DNA of 64,000 nucleotides, from assembly GCF_000182925.2 (NCBI RefSeq), contig NC_026505.1, positions 3,472,001 to 3,536,000 on the forward strand, written 5' to 3'. The DNA comes from Neurospora crassa OR74A. Taxonomy: Eukaryota > Ascomycota > Sordariomycetes > Sordariales > Sordariaceae. Numbering within the stretch: position 1 is the first letter of the stretch; each line of letters begins with the position of its first letter. The position numbers and the translations under genes are program-made. Positions 35,933 to 47,400 of the stretch are shown here, in pieces. The notes below the pieces were generated by a model. That model was not told the DNA's origin, did not search any database, and saw nothing but the letters and a program-made list of their open reading frames with translations.

Positions 35933-36486
35933 ATGTCGTCAATGAACAAGTACTGGATCCCACAATTGGATATCCACAAAAAAGTCATCACTCAAGAGCT
36001 CCAGTATTATCTGGGACCTCAAGCAACAGTCAGACCTTTTACTCGAGAGGTGTGAAACGGCCTATCCTTAAGCCTAGCTATGGCTGACAGAGGTGACTCC
36101 AGGGAGAAGATGGATTTCTGATCACGACACCCGGGCCATGCCTAAGCGATGTGAGTTGCCGGAGATTTCAATCCCAATCCGTAGCATGGTCAAGCTGATA
36201 TGAAACATAGGAGCAAATCGATGATATTTGCGTCAAGTCCAAAGAGATGTGGGAAAAGCAAGCAGCAGCTCGAGCAGTCGGGACCCCGAATAAACCTCTC
36301 AAGAGGCCGCTACATCAGCCCGTTGTGATAGCCCAGGCAAGCTCAGACGGAACAGAGTCCTCGAAGCGAAGAAGAGACGACCGACGGGATGAGCGGCGAG
36401 ATGACAGGAGAGGCGACCGCAGGTGGAATGAACAGAGGAGTCGACGTGACGACCGAAGCTGGTCCAACGAGAGACGCCGTGATTGA
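35933..36486 (+). CDS. Small conserved fungal protein with Arg/Asp-repeat tail (146 aa), three exons
   Basis: Exons 35933-36049, 36103-36150 and 36211-36486 join in frame. The introns are 53 bp (donor GTGTGA, weak; acceptor CAG) and 60 bp (donor GTGAGT; acceptor TAG). The N-terminal about 95 residues form a compact domain: NKYWIPQLDIHKKVITQELQ, YYLGPQATVRPFTREGEDGF, LITTPGPCLSDEQIDDICVK, SKEMWEKQAAARA, then a basic PLKRPLHQPVV. The tail, about residues 112-146, is an RD/RE-type mixed-charge repeat (RRDDRRDERRDDRRGDRRW), the kind found in RNA-processing proteins. I believe close relatives occur in other Sordariomycetes, but I know no function. A nuclear or RNA-related role is inference from the tail. 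The middle exon is only 48 bp, so the gene is easily missed; start context is good (CGAAATGTC). Confidence 0.72.
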
Positions 36487-37498
36487 AGCAGGTAATTCCA
36501 CAATTTCGAATATCATATTGTTCTAAAAGCAGGGCAGAACCATATTGCTGGAAACTGTGACCATGTGTCTAGGCTAAGCGGATGGATTGAAACATAGCAG
36601 GAAATTTCTGTGAATGACGGATGCATCATTCAGATGGAGTTTGGACCATATCCGACAAAGGCACAATGGCAACAAATAAGAATCCAGAATGTTCAATGTT
36701 GGCGGCGTAACAAGCATATGCTTTATGTCGCATATATGGTGGATGATGATGGTGTTCTCTGACGATGGACCAGCAACCATGTGCCATCTGGCGTGACTGT
36801 GACCCAATGAACATCGCCCCGTCTATGCCCATCGGATAAACGCATCCATATGTTGAGTTCCATATGAAGAATGATACTCCTCGGAATCTGAACAGTTTGT
36901 GAGCGTAGCCCGACTGGCTATTTGCTGTTTGAAGTCATGCGTTCTGTGCATGACAAAGTTCGAGAAGCAAGGTACACCTTCCATCTGGTATGGAATGTCT
37001 TCGCCGCGTCTATTACCGAACGAAACCTGCAGTGTACCCGACTGCAGCATGGAAGTGGTCGATCTCTCTGCAGAGATGCATTGTAAATCCAACGGAGATT
37101 TGGAGACGAGTTTGACGTGATTTCGGCTCGAAACTCGGGTAGCGCCGTGAGCAGGTCCGTCGAAAGAGCGATCGATGATGGAAAAGCCGTTCTTACGTGG
37201 TAAAATGAAGAACTGGTGGCTGGGTCGGAAATATGACTGATAGGCGCCACGGCAATGGGCCTTGAAAGAGGCGTTCTGGGACAATGCCGTGAGACTTCAA
37301 AGGAAGCTAGAACTGATCCGCTTGGCTGCTCCTGATATCGGGCACGGATGTTACCCGGAACGTGAAAAGCAAGGCGGAAATCCCAACGGCTTTGACAGGC
37401 AATGGTGTTTTGCACTCTTTCTCGCTGAGCCTCAAAGCATGAACGTATGCTTTTTTCCAGAGAGGTCCAAAGTAGAGAGACATGCTCCCCTAACACCG
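36487..37498. other. Convergent intergenic region before ten1
   Basis: It lies between the 3' ends of the small gene and ten1. A minus-strand frame of 194 codons (36918-37502) begins in an ATGA overlap with the ten1 stop but shows no recognisable content, and eukaryotic mRNAs do not normally use such coupling. It is treated as 3' UTR. Confidence 0.5.
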
Positions 37499-38195
37499 TC
37501 ATTGTCCGTTCTTGCTGGCTGAGTTTGGAGCTGTGATGCTACAGCAACTTTTCAAAGCATCTACCGATTCGTTGTATCGCTGTGTGTCGAGTGGTCCGGA
37601 AGACCAAACAAGAAGAGCGCGGATGCGAACCTGCATCTGAACCCGTGCCTGGAATGTTTCGTTTTCTCTCATCGAGCCTTTCCTGGCGGGGAAGGGGTTC
37701 ACGGCAGTGATATACCCAATCACGTTCACCCACTCTCCAATACGTACCTGGTCCGACTTGAGGGTCCGCAAAGCCAACGTTACGTCCACCAAGGCGACGA
37801 CGCACCGAGAGTCCTGGGCCTGGTGGTGATGCTGTAGCGTCAAAACACCAGCCACCGTAGAGTAAGAAGTCACACTGGTATGCACCAATTAGTTATTGTG
37901 TTCATAGATGGCAGCTTATAGGACATCAAGGTGATGGGGGAAGTGGCATGGTCGAAACTTGGATGTCTGCCCAAGTGGAGGCGCAGGTTATAATGGTTCT
38001 CCCACGATAATGGATCCGTACTTTGTTTCCCAGGGTTGCTCAGAAAGGTTGGGAAGATCATTCGAGACACATCTTTGGAATGGGAAGAATGTATGCTCAC
38101 CAACCCAGAAACCGAACTTTGTCGCCTTCCTTCTTCAACGCTAAATCTGGCAACAAACATAGCTGAGATGGAAGGGGACCATTGGACATGGTCAT
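37499..38195 (-). CDS. ten1: TEN1-like telomere-capping protein (CST complex OB-fold subunit)
   Basis: Ten1 is the small OB-fold subunit of the CST complex (Cdc13/CTC1-Stn1-Ten1), which binds single-stranded telomeric DNA and promotes lagging-strand fill-in. Exons 38101-38195 and 37499-37874 join across a 226-bp intron (donor GTGAGC, branch CTAAT, acceptor CAG) splitting a Cys codon, giving 156 aa. The spliced protein reads GPLPSQLCLLPDL, GDKVRFLGCVTSYSTVAG, VLTLQHHHQAQDSRCVVALV, then RIGEWVNVIGYITAVNPF and RALLVWSSGPLDTQRYNES. This order of beta-strand-like segments, plus GEWVNVIGY and WSxGPLD, matches fungal Ten1 as I know it. The first ATG has a poor context (TCGATG); the one two codons later (ACCATGTCC) is better and gives 154 aa. 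An out-of-frame ATG lies upstream at 38262. Confidence 0.75.
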
Positions 38196-39026
38196 CGAGG
38201 GAAGGACAACTACTAAAACGATACAAGCTTGGAAAAATTGGATGGAATTCCGCAAAGCTCATTCATGGACGGAGAAATGGTGCTTGTCAGACTTCCATAA
38301 GTCGTTGTATCAGTTCAAAGCCCAAAGCTGAAATTATCCGTCTGTCGTTGATGGTGAAGTCGTGGAGGGAAGGTTGAGTGGGAGTGCACCACCATTTCAC
38401 ACGACTCGCAAAGTGAGGGAGGTCACGGTCCGAGCTCCAGCAGGAGTGGTCGACTAACATGAAACTCAGGGACTGACTAAGCAGCTGGAATCTATCACGT
38501 GCTGGTATTTCCTTATCGCTCAAGGTGCGGCTGGGTACTCGGACACGTGCAAGGATGCCGGAGGCAACGGTCAGTACTGTAAGTGCACACTAGTTGTATG
38601 GACCACGGCGAATTCCAGGTGACCTTGCTGGTCCGATTTCCCGTGCATCATACGCGCGTGCCCGATAGGCAATCACATCAACCACAACCGAACAGTCGAG
38701 CGTTCGTCATCGCAGTGTTTAGGCTGCGGCTTTAACCTCACTTTCATTTGTTTCCTGCGTCTTCAACCTGATACCGATCCGTAAACCGCAAATTCAGGTC
38801 AAAGCATTCGCCAGGCGGCCAAGTGACTTCTGGTTGGGGAATTCAACCTGGTTTGCGCCCCGCCAACATTTGGAGAGTCGTCATCGCCTACCAAACGCCC
38901 AACGCCGTTCCTCGGCAGTAATTCCTTTGCTCGACGTCCCACCTCTCAGGCATCGTGACCTAGTCCACCTATTGTACAAACACCGCTCGCCGCTCCTATC
39001 ATACGCACCTCTAGCAAAAAGACACC
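38196..39026. other. Divergent promoter region, ten1 / snf7
   Basis: An 830-bp interval between two divergently transcribed genes. Nothing beyond presumed promoter sequence is recognised. Confidence 0.55.
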
Positions 39027-39926
39027 ATGTCTGGAATTTGGGGCTGGTTTGGCGGGGGCTCAGCCGCGCAAAAACGCAAAGATAGCCCCAAGAATGCCAT
39101 TCTCGGCTTGCGAACGCAACTGGACATGCTCCAGAAGCGTGAGCGCCATCTACAGAACCAGATCGATGAACAGGATGCCATAGCACGAAAGAACGTCAGC
39201 ACGAACAAGACGGGTATGATGCCAGACCTGATTGACTTTCTGCATGACTTTTGGCCGATAAGAAAGCTAACGTGTGTGATTGTCTCCAACAGCTGCGAAG
39301 CAAGCCTTGCGACGCAAAAAGGTCGCCGAAAGCACCCTCGAGACCACGCTGGGTCAGATCACCACCCTCGAGCAGCAAATAAATGCGATTGAGTCTGCCA
39401 ACATCAACCGGGAGACCCTGGCCGCCATGCAGGCAGCACGTGAGGCTATGGGCAAGATTCACGGCAAACTCACCCCCGAGAAGGTCGACGAGGAAATGTT
39501 AGTGTTGACTTATACCACTTCAGTCTTGTTACCAATGATCGTGTCGATGCTAACCAACACTGTAGGGCGAAACTCCAAGAAGCGAACGATCTCAGCAATG
39601 AAATCGCCACAGCCATTACCAGCGCCAACATTGGACAACCGATTGACGAGGGGGAGCTCGAGGACGAGCTTGAAAAGCTCCAGCAGGAGGAGGTGGACTC
39701 GAAGCTACACGAAACAGGTGGATCGATCCCTGTCCATGATAAGATCTCTCTTCCGGCAGCCGGAACCGGCGCACGTGAGTATCCCTGTATCGTATGCATA
39801 AATGATGACTTTGACCATGATTCGCTGACGCCGACTTTAGTCAAGGGCAAGGAGAAGGCGAAGGCGGTTGTCGAGGATGACGAGGAGGAGGAGCTCAGAA
39901 AGTTGCAGGCCGAGATGGCTATGTGA
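39027..39926 (+). CDS. snf7: ESCRT-III core subunit Snf7/Vps32 (CHMP4)
   Basis: Snf7 polymerises on endosomal membranes to bud and cut intralumenal vesicles; in filamentous fungi it also relays alkaline-pH signalling through Rim20/PalA. Four exons, 39027-39213, 39293-39497, 39566-39774 and 39841-39926, join in frame with introns of 79, 68 and 66 bp (branch points GCTAAC, GCTAAC, GCTGAC), giving 228 aa. The N terminus MSGIWGWFGGG is the amphipathic membrane anchor. Basic helix 1 (LRTQLDMLQKRERHLQNQID) and helix 2 (KQALRRKKVAESTLETTLGQ) follow. The acidic C-terminal half holds ELEDELEKLQQEE, the Vps4-interacting region, and a final short helix EEELRKLQAEMAM. The start has an ideal context (CACCATGTC). 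Confidence 0.97.
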
Positions 39927-42900
39927 GTTAGGCACGCAGGCCTAGGACGGAGTATACAGAAGAGGAGGCATGGAAACGGGGATATACAGGATGCGATTTA
40001 AGCGCGTGGCACCATGTCGGTACCGCTTTCCATTGTTGTGTCATTGGCTTTTGTTATTGGGAAGTAGGAGCTGGTTACGGTTGTTCCGTGTTTGTTTACC
40101 TTTTACTTCTTCTTTTCCTTTTTTTTTTTTGTTCCTGTTCTTTCTGATTCCCTACTCTGTCCCTGCAGAGTTTCGACTCGTAAGACGAGCGGCGCTGGCG
40201 TTTTGGGAGGGTTGGCACGGTTTGGCATATGAGTGATAATTATGCACAGTAAGGGAGAGGAACAGGACTGGTTGGTTGGACTGGTTCATGTTGCACGCAT
40301 TGTGGATGAATTTAAGATATCAATTTACTTATCCATAGTTATCATTCCTCCCCAAGCTCCGCGGTTAAGGCATGTCCTACGAATTCGCGGCCTGGACCAA
40401 GACCGACACCGAAGTAATTCCGGTGTTTTCGAGGTCGTTGCTCCAAACGGTCTCGTGATCAACTGACAGACGATGTGTAGGCGTGGCGGATCATGGCTGT
40501 TAGTAATCCGCATTCGCAGAGTTGTTTGTTGACTTTGACATGAAGATCTAGACCTCAAATATTCTAGATATAGTTTAATTGCACACCCGCTGTTCGTTCG
40601 TGTACAACAGATCAAGGATCAGCGAGATGCTGTGTCTTGCTGGCGGGCTCTCGCTGGTGGCCATGGTTCACGAAACGGAGGTTGGTCACACCGCCCTTTT
40701 TGGGAACGTCTTCACCTGACCTCACTTGATCGCTTTCGGTATCGAGGACAGCTAGGTTCGCATAACCCCTCCCGGGACTCGTGGGGTGGCACGCATTTGT
40801 AAATCTCCCCCTGCCCTCTGTGTTCCTGTTCCTGTGATTGAGCCTCAAAACCTGGGGTGCATAGGTACCTAGTTTCCCAGCCTCGCAAGTCGCAAGTGCA
40901 ACAGCTTCCCCTGTCGAACAACTCCAACAACAGCCGATTGGAAGGAGGAAAGTGGATTCGGCGGCGGCGGCGGCGGGGGGCTGGCTCGGCTGGTTATGTA
41001 AGAGTGACGCCGGCAAGTGAGTGCCCGGAAGTTTCACTGACCGTTGACCGCCCGATCACCGAGGTCTACAGTCCCGGCTTCTCGGCGCGACCGGTCCCAT
41101 GGCTGTGAAAAGACTGGACGGATGTTGGAGAACACAAAAAGTGAAAAGCCTGTCCGGTGAACACTTTCACGAGTATAGTTACTGATACCAGTTCAGTGAT
41201 CCTGTTGTCAGCTCCTGTGCATACCTATGTATTCGTACATAGCAGAAGAAGCGGTTTGTTGGCGGGGTAGTGTAGCCAGGTACCCATCCAATCGATCGCT
41301 AGCACCAGAATTCCACCGAAGCTTGTTGAATCGGTACCTGATTTAGTGCGTGTGCCGAGGAAACTTGGCATCTCCCCAGCCTTGCACAAACGCGGAACCC
41401 CCCCATCACCATTTCCCGTTCATACGGTTTTCGGGAACGAAGGAGCTCCCGCCCATTTGTAAAGGTCAGTCTGGCTCTTTTCTCGGAGTTTAAAGAGTCC
41501 GTATGTCGGTACCTATCCTGTAAGTCATTCGAGCGTGGACGCAGTCGCACGTGGGAAAAAAAGGGGGAAGTGGGAAAAACGGGGCCGCGGATGACCGAGA
41601 GATGGCATCTTCTCGTCGTTTTCGGTCAGGTACAACGACGCTCGAATTCGCCCCCTCTGGACGAAGATGGGGCCGGGCCCCTTGTGCCTGGTCCCCGGCT
41701 TCAGGGCAGGCTCCGAGCGAACCCCGACCGAACAAGCGAACGGATTCCAATTTCCACTTGCTTACTGCGTTGGCGTGATGGACCGGGGCCTTGTTAGCTC
41801 GGCCCCTCGGACGCGGGGACCCTTGAATGGTTCTTGGCTGCTTGCCCAGCCTCGCTGGTTGTACCCTCTAGGAACCAGCCGCCCAGCTTCCGCAACCTCG
41901 ACATTGCTTCCTCGACTGTGATGCAACGCTACGGCAGGATTTTATTCGTACCCAATTTCCACAAGGGCTTTTCTGAAGAAGCAGCTGAGGTGAAATTGGG
42001 CAGACGGCACAGTTGGGTCGGAAATATGGGCTTCTATGCAGCGAGAAGCAGAGTCAGAGATTTCTACCCGCTTTTGTCCTACCCGTCTTTTTGACCGGAT
42101 GCTCACCCGATTTTTTCGCATCTGAGAGTGTGATATTGATGGGGTGGGAGTGGCGGGCTGACAGGCCGTCTGCCGCCGTCAGGGTCACGTTCGTTCTGCA
42201 TTTCGTCGCCAATCCCATCACGGCGATCTCCCAGCAACGACAAGCTGTTGGGTGCCCACGTAGCCTGATCAACCCGAACGCGGAAACCTTGATCGACGGG
42301 ATGCATCTGCAATCTTGAAGTCAGCATGTACACTACGGTTAGCAGAGAGCACAGGTGCCTTGATGTTGTCGAGATTGGAGATATAGTGGCTAGCTATCGT
42401 CAATGTCAGCAAGTGCGTATAGAGTAAAGATCTAAGCTCCCGCTCGCCAGGTTTTAGAGTTCATCATGACGCATCCATCCGTTGGTTTCATAGAGCACTA
42501 TCATCTGAAGTGTTGTAAAACAGTACTTCAGACGACTTATACCCAATCCAGGAACAAGTTAAGCTCGTGCAATCTTTCCGGGAGGGGCCCAATGGAAGAT
42601 ATTGGCTGGCTTACCAGTGTCAGACCCAATGGCACCTGAATGTTTAGCGGTAGCCAATGGACTAGCTGCTGTCAGCCTCGCAGTGTTGCTTGATGGAGTG
42701 GTGTGCATCTATTATCTCTTGCGAGACATTGGCGCTTGAGTTCCGGACCATTGTAAAACACACCAAGATAAATGGACAGCGGCGTGTCGAGCTTATATGT
42801 GCCGGACAGGCGTCGTCCCTGTTGTTGCTATTGGTGATGCGGGTCTCGGATAGGCTCGAATCTGGATGTCTATTTTGAGATGACTTCATCTTTGGGATAG

Positions 42901-44423
42901 CTCCCGTCGTTGACCGTTGCCCGTCAAATCAGGCTTTTGGCGGCGGTCTCTGCCTCAGCTGATGAGTGCGAGACTGAATTACCCCATCATGAATCTGCAA
43001 CGCCAAACGGCGCCATCATCCGTCACCACGACCAGCCCCTCAATATCGTAGCCGTCCTTTACTGGAACTACTGGCTCCGCCCGAACACGCTGTACCTGGG
43101 CCTTGTTTCTTCTTGGAGGTGATCCGGGTTCCCTTCCATCGAGCCCCCGGTGCCATTGCGACGTGACACCACTGTAAAGCGCTTGGCCCAATGTTCTTGA
43201 GAGCAGTGCCAGAGTGAACGTCGCTTGTGCCGGAGTTGGGTTGTTCGTGAACCGTGGGGTTGGTGTCTTGGGTGTCTTGCTTGGGTGTTGATGGGTCGAC
43301 CTCAATTGCTGCAGAAAGAAGAGATCAGAGAGCCAAGGCCGCAAGGCGGGCGATGAATCCGATGCGGTGAGTGGTCAATGTGAAAGCGCTGGTGGAGATG
43401 TGGTGGGTCACTGCCCAATCTCACTTCGGCGCCATCCAATCGCACGGCAGGCTGCGAGCAATACGGGGAGCCGTGAGGAGCCGTGACGATGGAGAACCCT
43501 TCCCGATTGGAATTACCCCATGTTGCAAAAGGGAATTTGTTGACGACGTCGGTCCATTCGCGCGGCGGTACAGACCTACACTACACAATCAAAGAAGGGC
43601 AGATGAGCCCAAAAAGGCCGAGGGAGTCAGCCCAGGGTATCAGGGCACGAGAGCGGAACGACCGAACGAGAAGGGGGAAAGCCGTGGTTGTGGCCTGGTC
43701 GTGTCGAGGGTTGTGTGGGCAGGTACCACTCATAACCTTGTCGAGCCGGTGGTCCCATCCCCATCCACAAAAGTCCACAAAGTCCACAAAGTCCACAACA
43801 TCCACAGTTTTGAGTCCATTGCTCCTGCAAAACTCCAGTCGTGCCAAGCCCAGTCGCTTTTTTTCTTCTCGAAACTTGCCCAAGGGTCCCTTTTCCACTT
43901 GCTACACTCCAACCTCAACTCCCCTAGATCCCCTTTCCCTACGAGTTTCACCTGTAAAAAACAAACGCCTCCGAGTCATATCCCCCATTGCCGACCTGAA
44001 AAATCGTTACGACTAACGAGGTGAATACAAACATTTTTCCCTTCCGTCCTCTCTCATTCTCTGTATGCCTTGTCGTTGTTCCCAATCAGCTTCCCCTAGC
44101 TCATTGCCCCGCGCTATTTGTTCATCCAGCGGAAGACAGGTGCCCCAGACTCACCTTTTCATCTTATCCTCTTGGCTTGACCAGCTTGATTCTGATTCTG
44201 GGACCGTTTGCGCGGCCAACTACAGGACGTGACACCACACAGGCTGGCCATATTTGGCTTATACGATCGTCAACAGCCACATCTTTAGACAGTTTCCCCT
44301 TTTCCGTTCCCACGCTGAGATCTTGAACGAACGGAGGCCAAACACCGCCGTCCAAGGCTCCACCTCTCTTTGCCGTTCCCTACCTTTCTGCCGCCTACCG
44401 ATACCCCGACGATACAGCACTGC
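39927..44423. other. 4.5-kb gene-free interval upstream of the acidic repeat gene
   Basis: Apart from the snf7 3' UTR, I find no convincing gene. Overlapping plus-strand frames at 43371-44024 look like leader sequence. A minus-strand frame at 42979-43344 has protein-like texture at its end (GYDIEGLVVVTDDGAVW) but lacks an ATG. A 9-nt TCCACAAAG repeat lies at about 43763-43806. Small inverted repeats occur, for example TCTGAAGT/ACTTCAGA at 42504-42532. Confidence 0.5.
43763..43806. repeat. Short tandem repeat, TCCACAAAG unit
   Basis: Four to five imperfect copies of a 9-nt unit lie about 620 bp upstream of the start codon of the acidic repeat protein, in its presumed promoter or leader. Confidence 0.7.
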
Positions 44424-47400
44424 ATGGCGGATAGTAAGAGCACACCTCAGGCCCTCTCCGTCGTGACTTCCTCCGACAAGGCACAATCTGAGGTGACACA
44501 AAATGGTGTCAACTACCATGATGGTAAGTGCCGTGTACATGGCCGAGCTGCATCCGTAGCGTCTCAGTCATACTGATCGCTGCTATAGATGATGACCTGA
44601 GCTCGCCCAGGTCTCCCACCTCTCCAGGCTCTCCAGGAGCTTCTCCCGCCTCTAAGAACGCCAAGAAGAACGCCAAGAAGAGGGAAAAGGAGAAGGCGAA
44701 GAAGGCCGCTGCTAGGGCCCTGGCGCTGGCTGAGGCCGAATCTCAGCCCGTAACAGAGTCTGAGGCTGCCCATGACGAGCATGAGGATAGCGGCGCCCCG
44801 AACGACGCTGAAAAGAAAAAGAAAAAGAAGAAGAAGAAGTCCAAGTCCAAGACCAGCAAGGACCTCTCGACATCTATCGCTTCCATCCTTGGAGAGCAGC
44901 CTGCGCAAACAGAGACTGCTGAGCAGACATCAGAGATCAAGCCCGCCGTTGAGGAGCAGCCAGAGCAGCAACTCGAGGAAGTCAGCCAACCAAGTGAGCC
45001 CGCGCCGGAGCCTGAGACCGTGGAAGTTAAGGAGGCCGAGCAGCCCGTTGCCGACGCCCAGGTCGAAGAGTCCAAGCCCGAGGAAGCCCCTGCGCCAGGA
45101 TCGACTGAACAGACACCGGCGATGACAACCGAGGAGGCTCCTACGGCCGTCACTGAACCCGTGAGTACCGAGGAGCAAGTTCCTGCCCAGCCTGAGGAAG
45201 AAACCGCCACCGCCACCACCACATCCTCCCAGGATGAATCCGCTCCGACATACGCCGAGGTTGCTGAGCTGAAGGAGGGAGACTCGCCTGCTTCCGAGGT
45301 TGTTGTACCTGAGGCTACTGAGGTCACCCCCGAGCCCGCCTCCGGAGTCGTTCTCGAAACCGACGAGGTCCGTGAAAGCGCCGAACCAGTCGATACCGAG
45401 GTCCAGATTGTCGAGGAGACGAAAGCCTCAGAAGTTGACAACACACCAGTTGAGAGTGTTGCGGCTCCTGAAGTCAAGGCTGAGGTTGAGGATGACGTCA
45501 AGGTCCCTGAGGTCCCCGCCCAAGGCAAGGGTGGTCTCTCTCACATTTTCTTCCATCTTCCCGAGACGACAGAAGAGGTGAAGGATACTGCTATTCTTGT
45601 TTCTGGAGAGACCCAGGCTTCTGTCGAAGAGACTGATATCGAGGAGGAGAAGACCGAAACTCGTGTTGTTGAGGAGGCTGAGACCCCTGCTCACGAAGAG
45701 AAGGCTGAGGCCCCCGTTGTCGAGGAAGTTGAGGCTTCTGCTCCCGAAGAGTCCAACATCGAGGAGAAGACCGAAACTCCTGTTGTTGAGGAGGCTGAGA
45801 CCCCTGCTCACGAAGAGAAGGCTGAGGCCCCCGTTGCCGAGGCAATTGAGGCTCCTGCTTCTGAGGAGACTGTCGAGACATCTGCTCCCGAAACCAAGAC
45901 TGAATCTCAGGAGGAGAAGCCTGAAACTACCGCCAAGGAAGAGGAACCCGTGGCTTCCGTCACTGAGACCCCTGTTGAGCAGGGTACTGAGGTGCAGGAG
46001 AAGGTCGAGGCCCCTGCTGCCGAGGAAAAGATTGAGGTTTCCGAAGAGAAGCCCGAGACGCCCGTTGCTCAGGAGGAAATCAAGGCTAAGATCGAGGAGT
46101 TCGTCGAAAGCGAGAAGCCTGTCGAAGCGGAGGAAGAGAACAAGCAGGAGGACGTTGAGAAGTCCCCTGAGCCTGCCGCTGCCGAGAAGCCTGTTTCTGA
46201 AGATGTCACTCTTCCCGAGGGTGTTTCCGAAGTCTCCGCTGTCGAGGAGTCTAAGACCGCTGAGGCTGAGCAAACCCCCATCGTCGAGGCAGTCGAGGCT
46301 GCTGAGGAGCCCAAGACTGTCGAAGAGGCTCAAACCGTTGAGACCTCCGCTGCTGAGGAGACTTTTGCTGTTGAGGAGACCTCCGCTGCTGAGGAGGTCA
46401 AGGTTTCTGAGCAGGCTCCTGCTGTTGAGGAGTCCAAGCCCGTCGAGGAGACCCCGATCGTTGAGGAGGTCGAGGTTTCCGAGCAGGCCCCTGCTGTTGA
46501 GGAGTCCAAGCCCGTCGAGGAGACCCCGATCGTTGAGGAGGTCAAGACTGTTGAGGAGCCTCAGGCCCTTGAAGAGACCCCCGCTGCTGAGGAGGTCGAG
46601 GTTTCCGAGCAGGCCCCTGCTGTTGAGGAGTCCAAGCCCGTCGAGGAGGTCAAGACTGTTGAGGAGCCTCAGGCCCTTGAAGAGACCGCCGCTGTCGAGA
46701 CCTCCGACGTTGAAGAGGCTCCTGTTGTCGAGAAGACCCCCGCTACCGAGGCGCCCAAGGCTGTTGAAGAATCCGAGCCCGTCGAGCAGACCCCAATCGT
46801 TGAAGAGGTCAAGCCCGAGCAACAGGAAGTTGCTACTGAAGCCGCGAAGGGAGAGCCTGTTCAAGAGACTGCAGCCGAGCCTTCCATCGAAAGCGCCACC
46901 GAGACTGCCACTGCCGCTGTTCCTGAGACGGCCCCTGAACCCGCCGTTGAGGATATCGAGCTGGCTATCACCGAATCCGCCACTAAGAGCGTCGCCGATG
47001 CTGCTGAGGCTGTGGAGACTGTGGCTGAGCCGGACTCCCAGGTTGTCGAATCTACTCCCGAACTCAAGGCTACCGATATCGCCCAGGTGGAGGCGTCTGA
47101 GCCCGTCACTGCCAAGGCTGAGGATCACGACGAGAAGCCAATTTCAGTTGAGGAGACTGTTGGTGAGTCAAAGGCAGTTTTGCCGGTTGATGAGTCGATT
47201 GAGGACAAAATCCAAGACACAGTTGCTGCGCCCGTGCATGATGATGTCAAGGAGGTGGTTGTCGAGGAGCAGACTACAGGTGAGGACAAGACTGCCATTA
47301 AAGGGGAATCTACCAATGACAGCGTTCAAGTGCCCACGGACGCCATCAGCCATGAGAAACCTGCTAGCGTTCAACAGGCTGTCGAGGAAGCTCCGGTGGC

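Noticed and set aside
36918-37502. 194-codon minus-strand frame starting in an ATGA overlap with the ten1 stop
   Set aside because: Coupled reinitiation is not expected in fungal nuclear mRNA. The sequence has no domain-like pattern and lies in the ten1 3' region.
43371-44024. Overlapping 217- and 177-codon plus-strand frames
   Set aside because: Two long frames overlap out of register in a repeat-bearing leader region. Neither has a family-like pattern.
45428-47128. 566-codon open frame antisense to the acidic repeat gene
   Set aside because: It is a by-product of the repetitive GAG/GTC/GCT codon use of the sense gene, which rarely produces stops on the other strand. Its product is a featureless Leu/Gly/Ser repeat.
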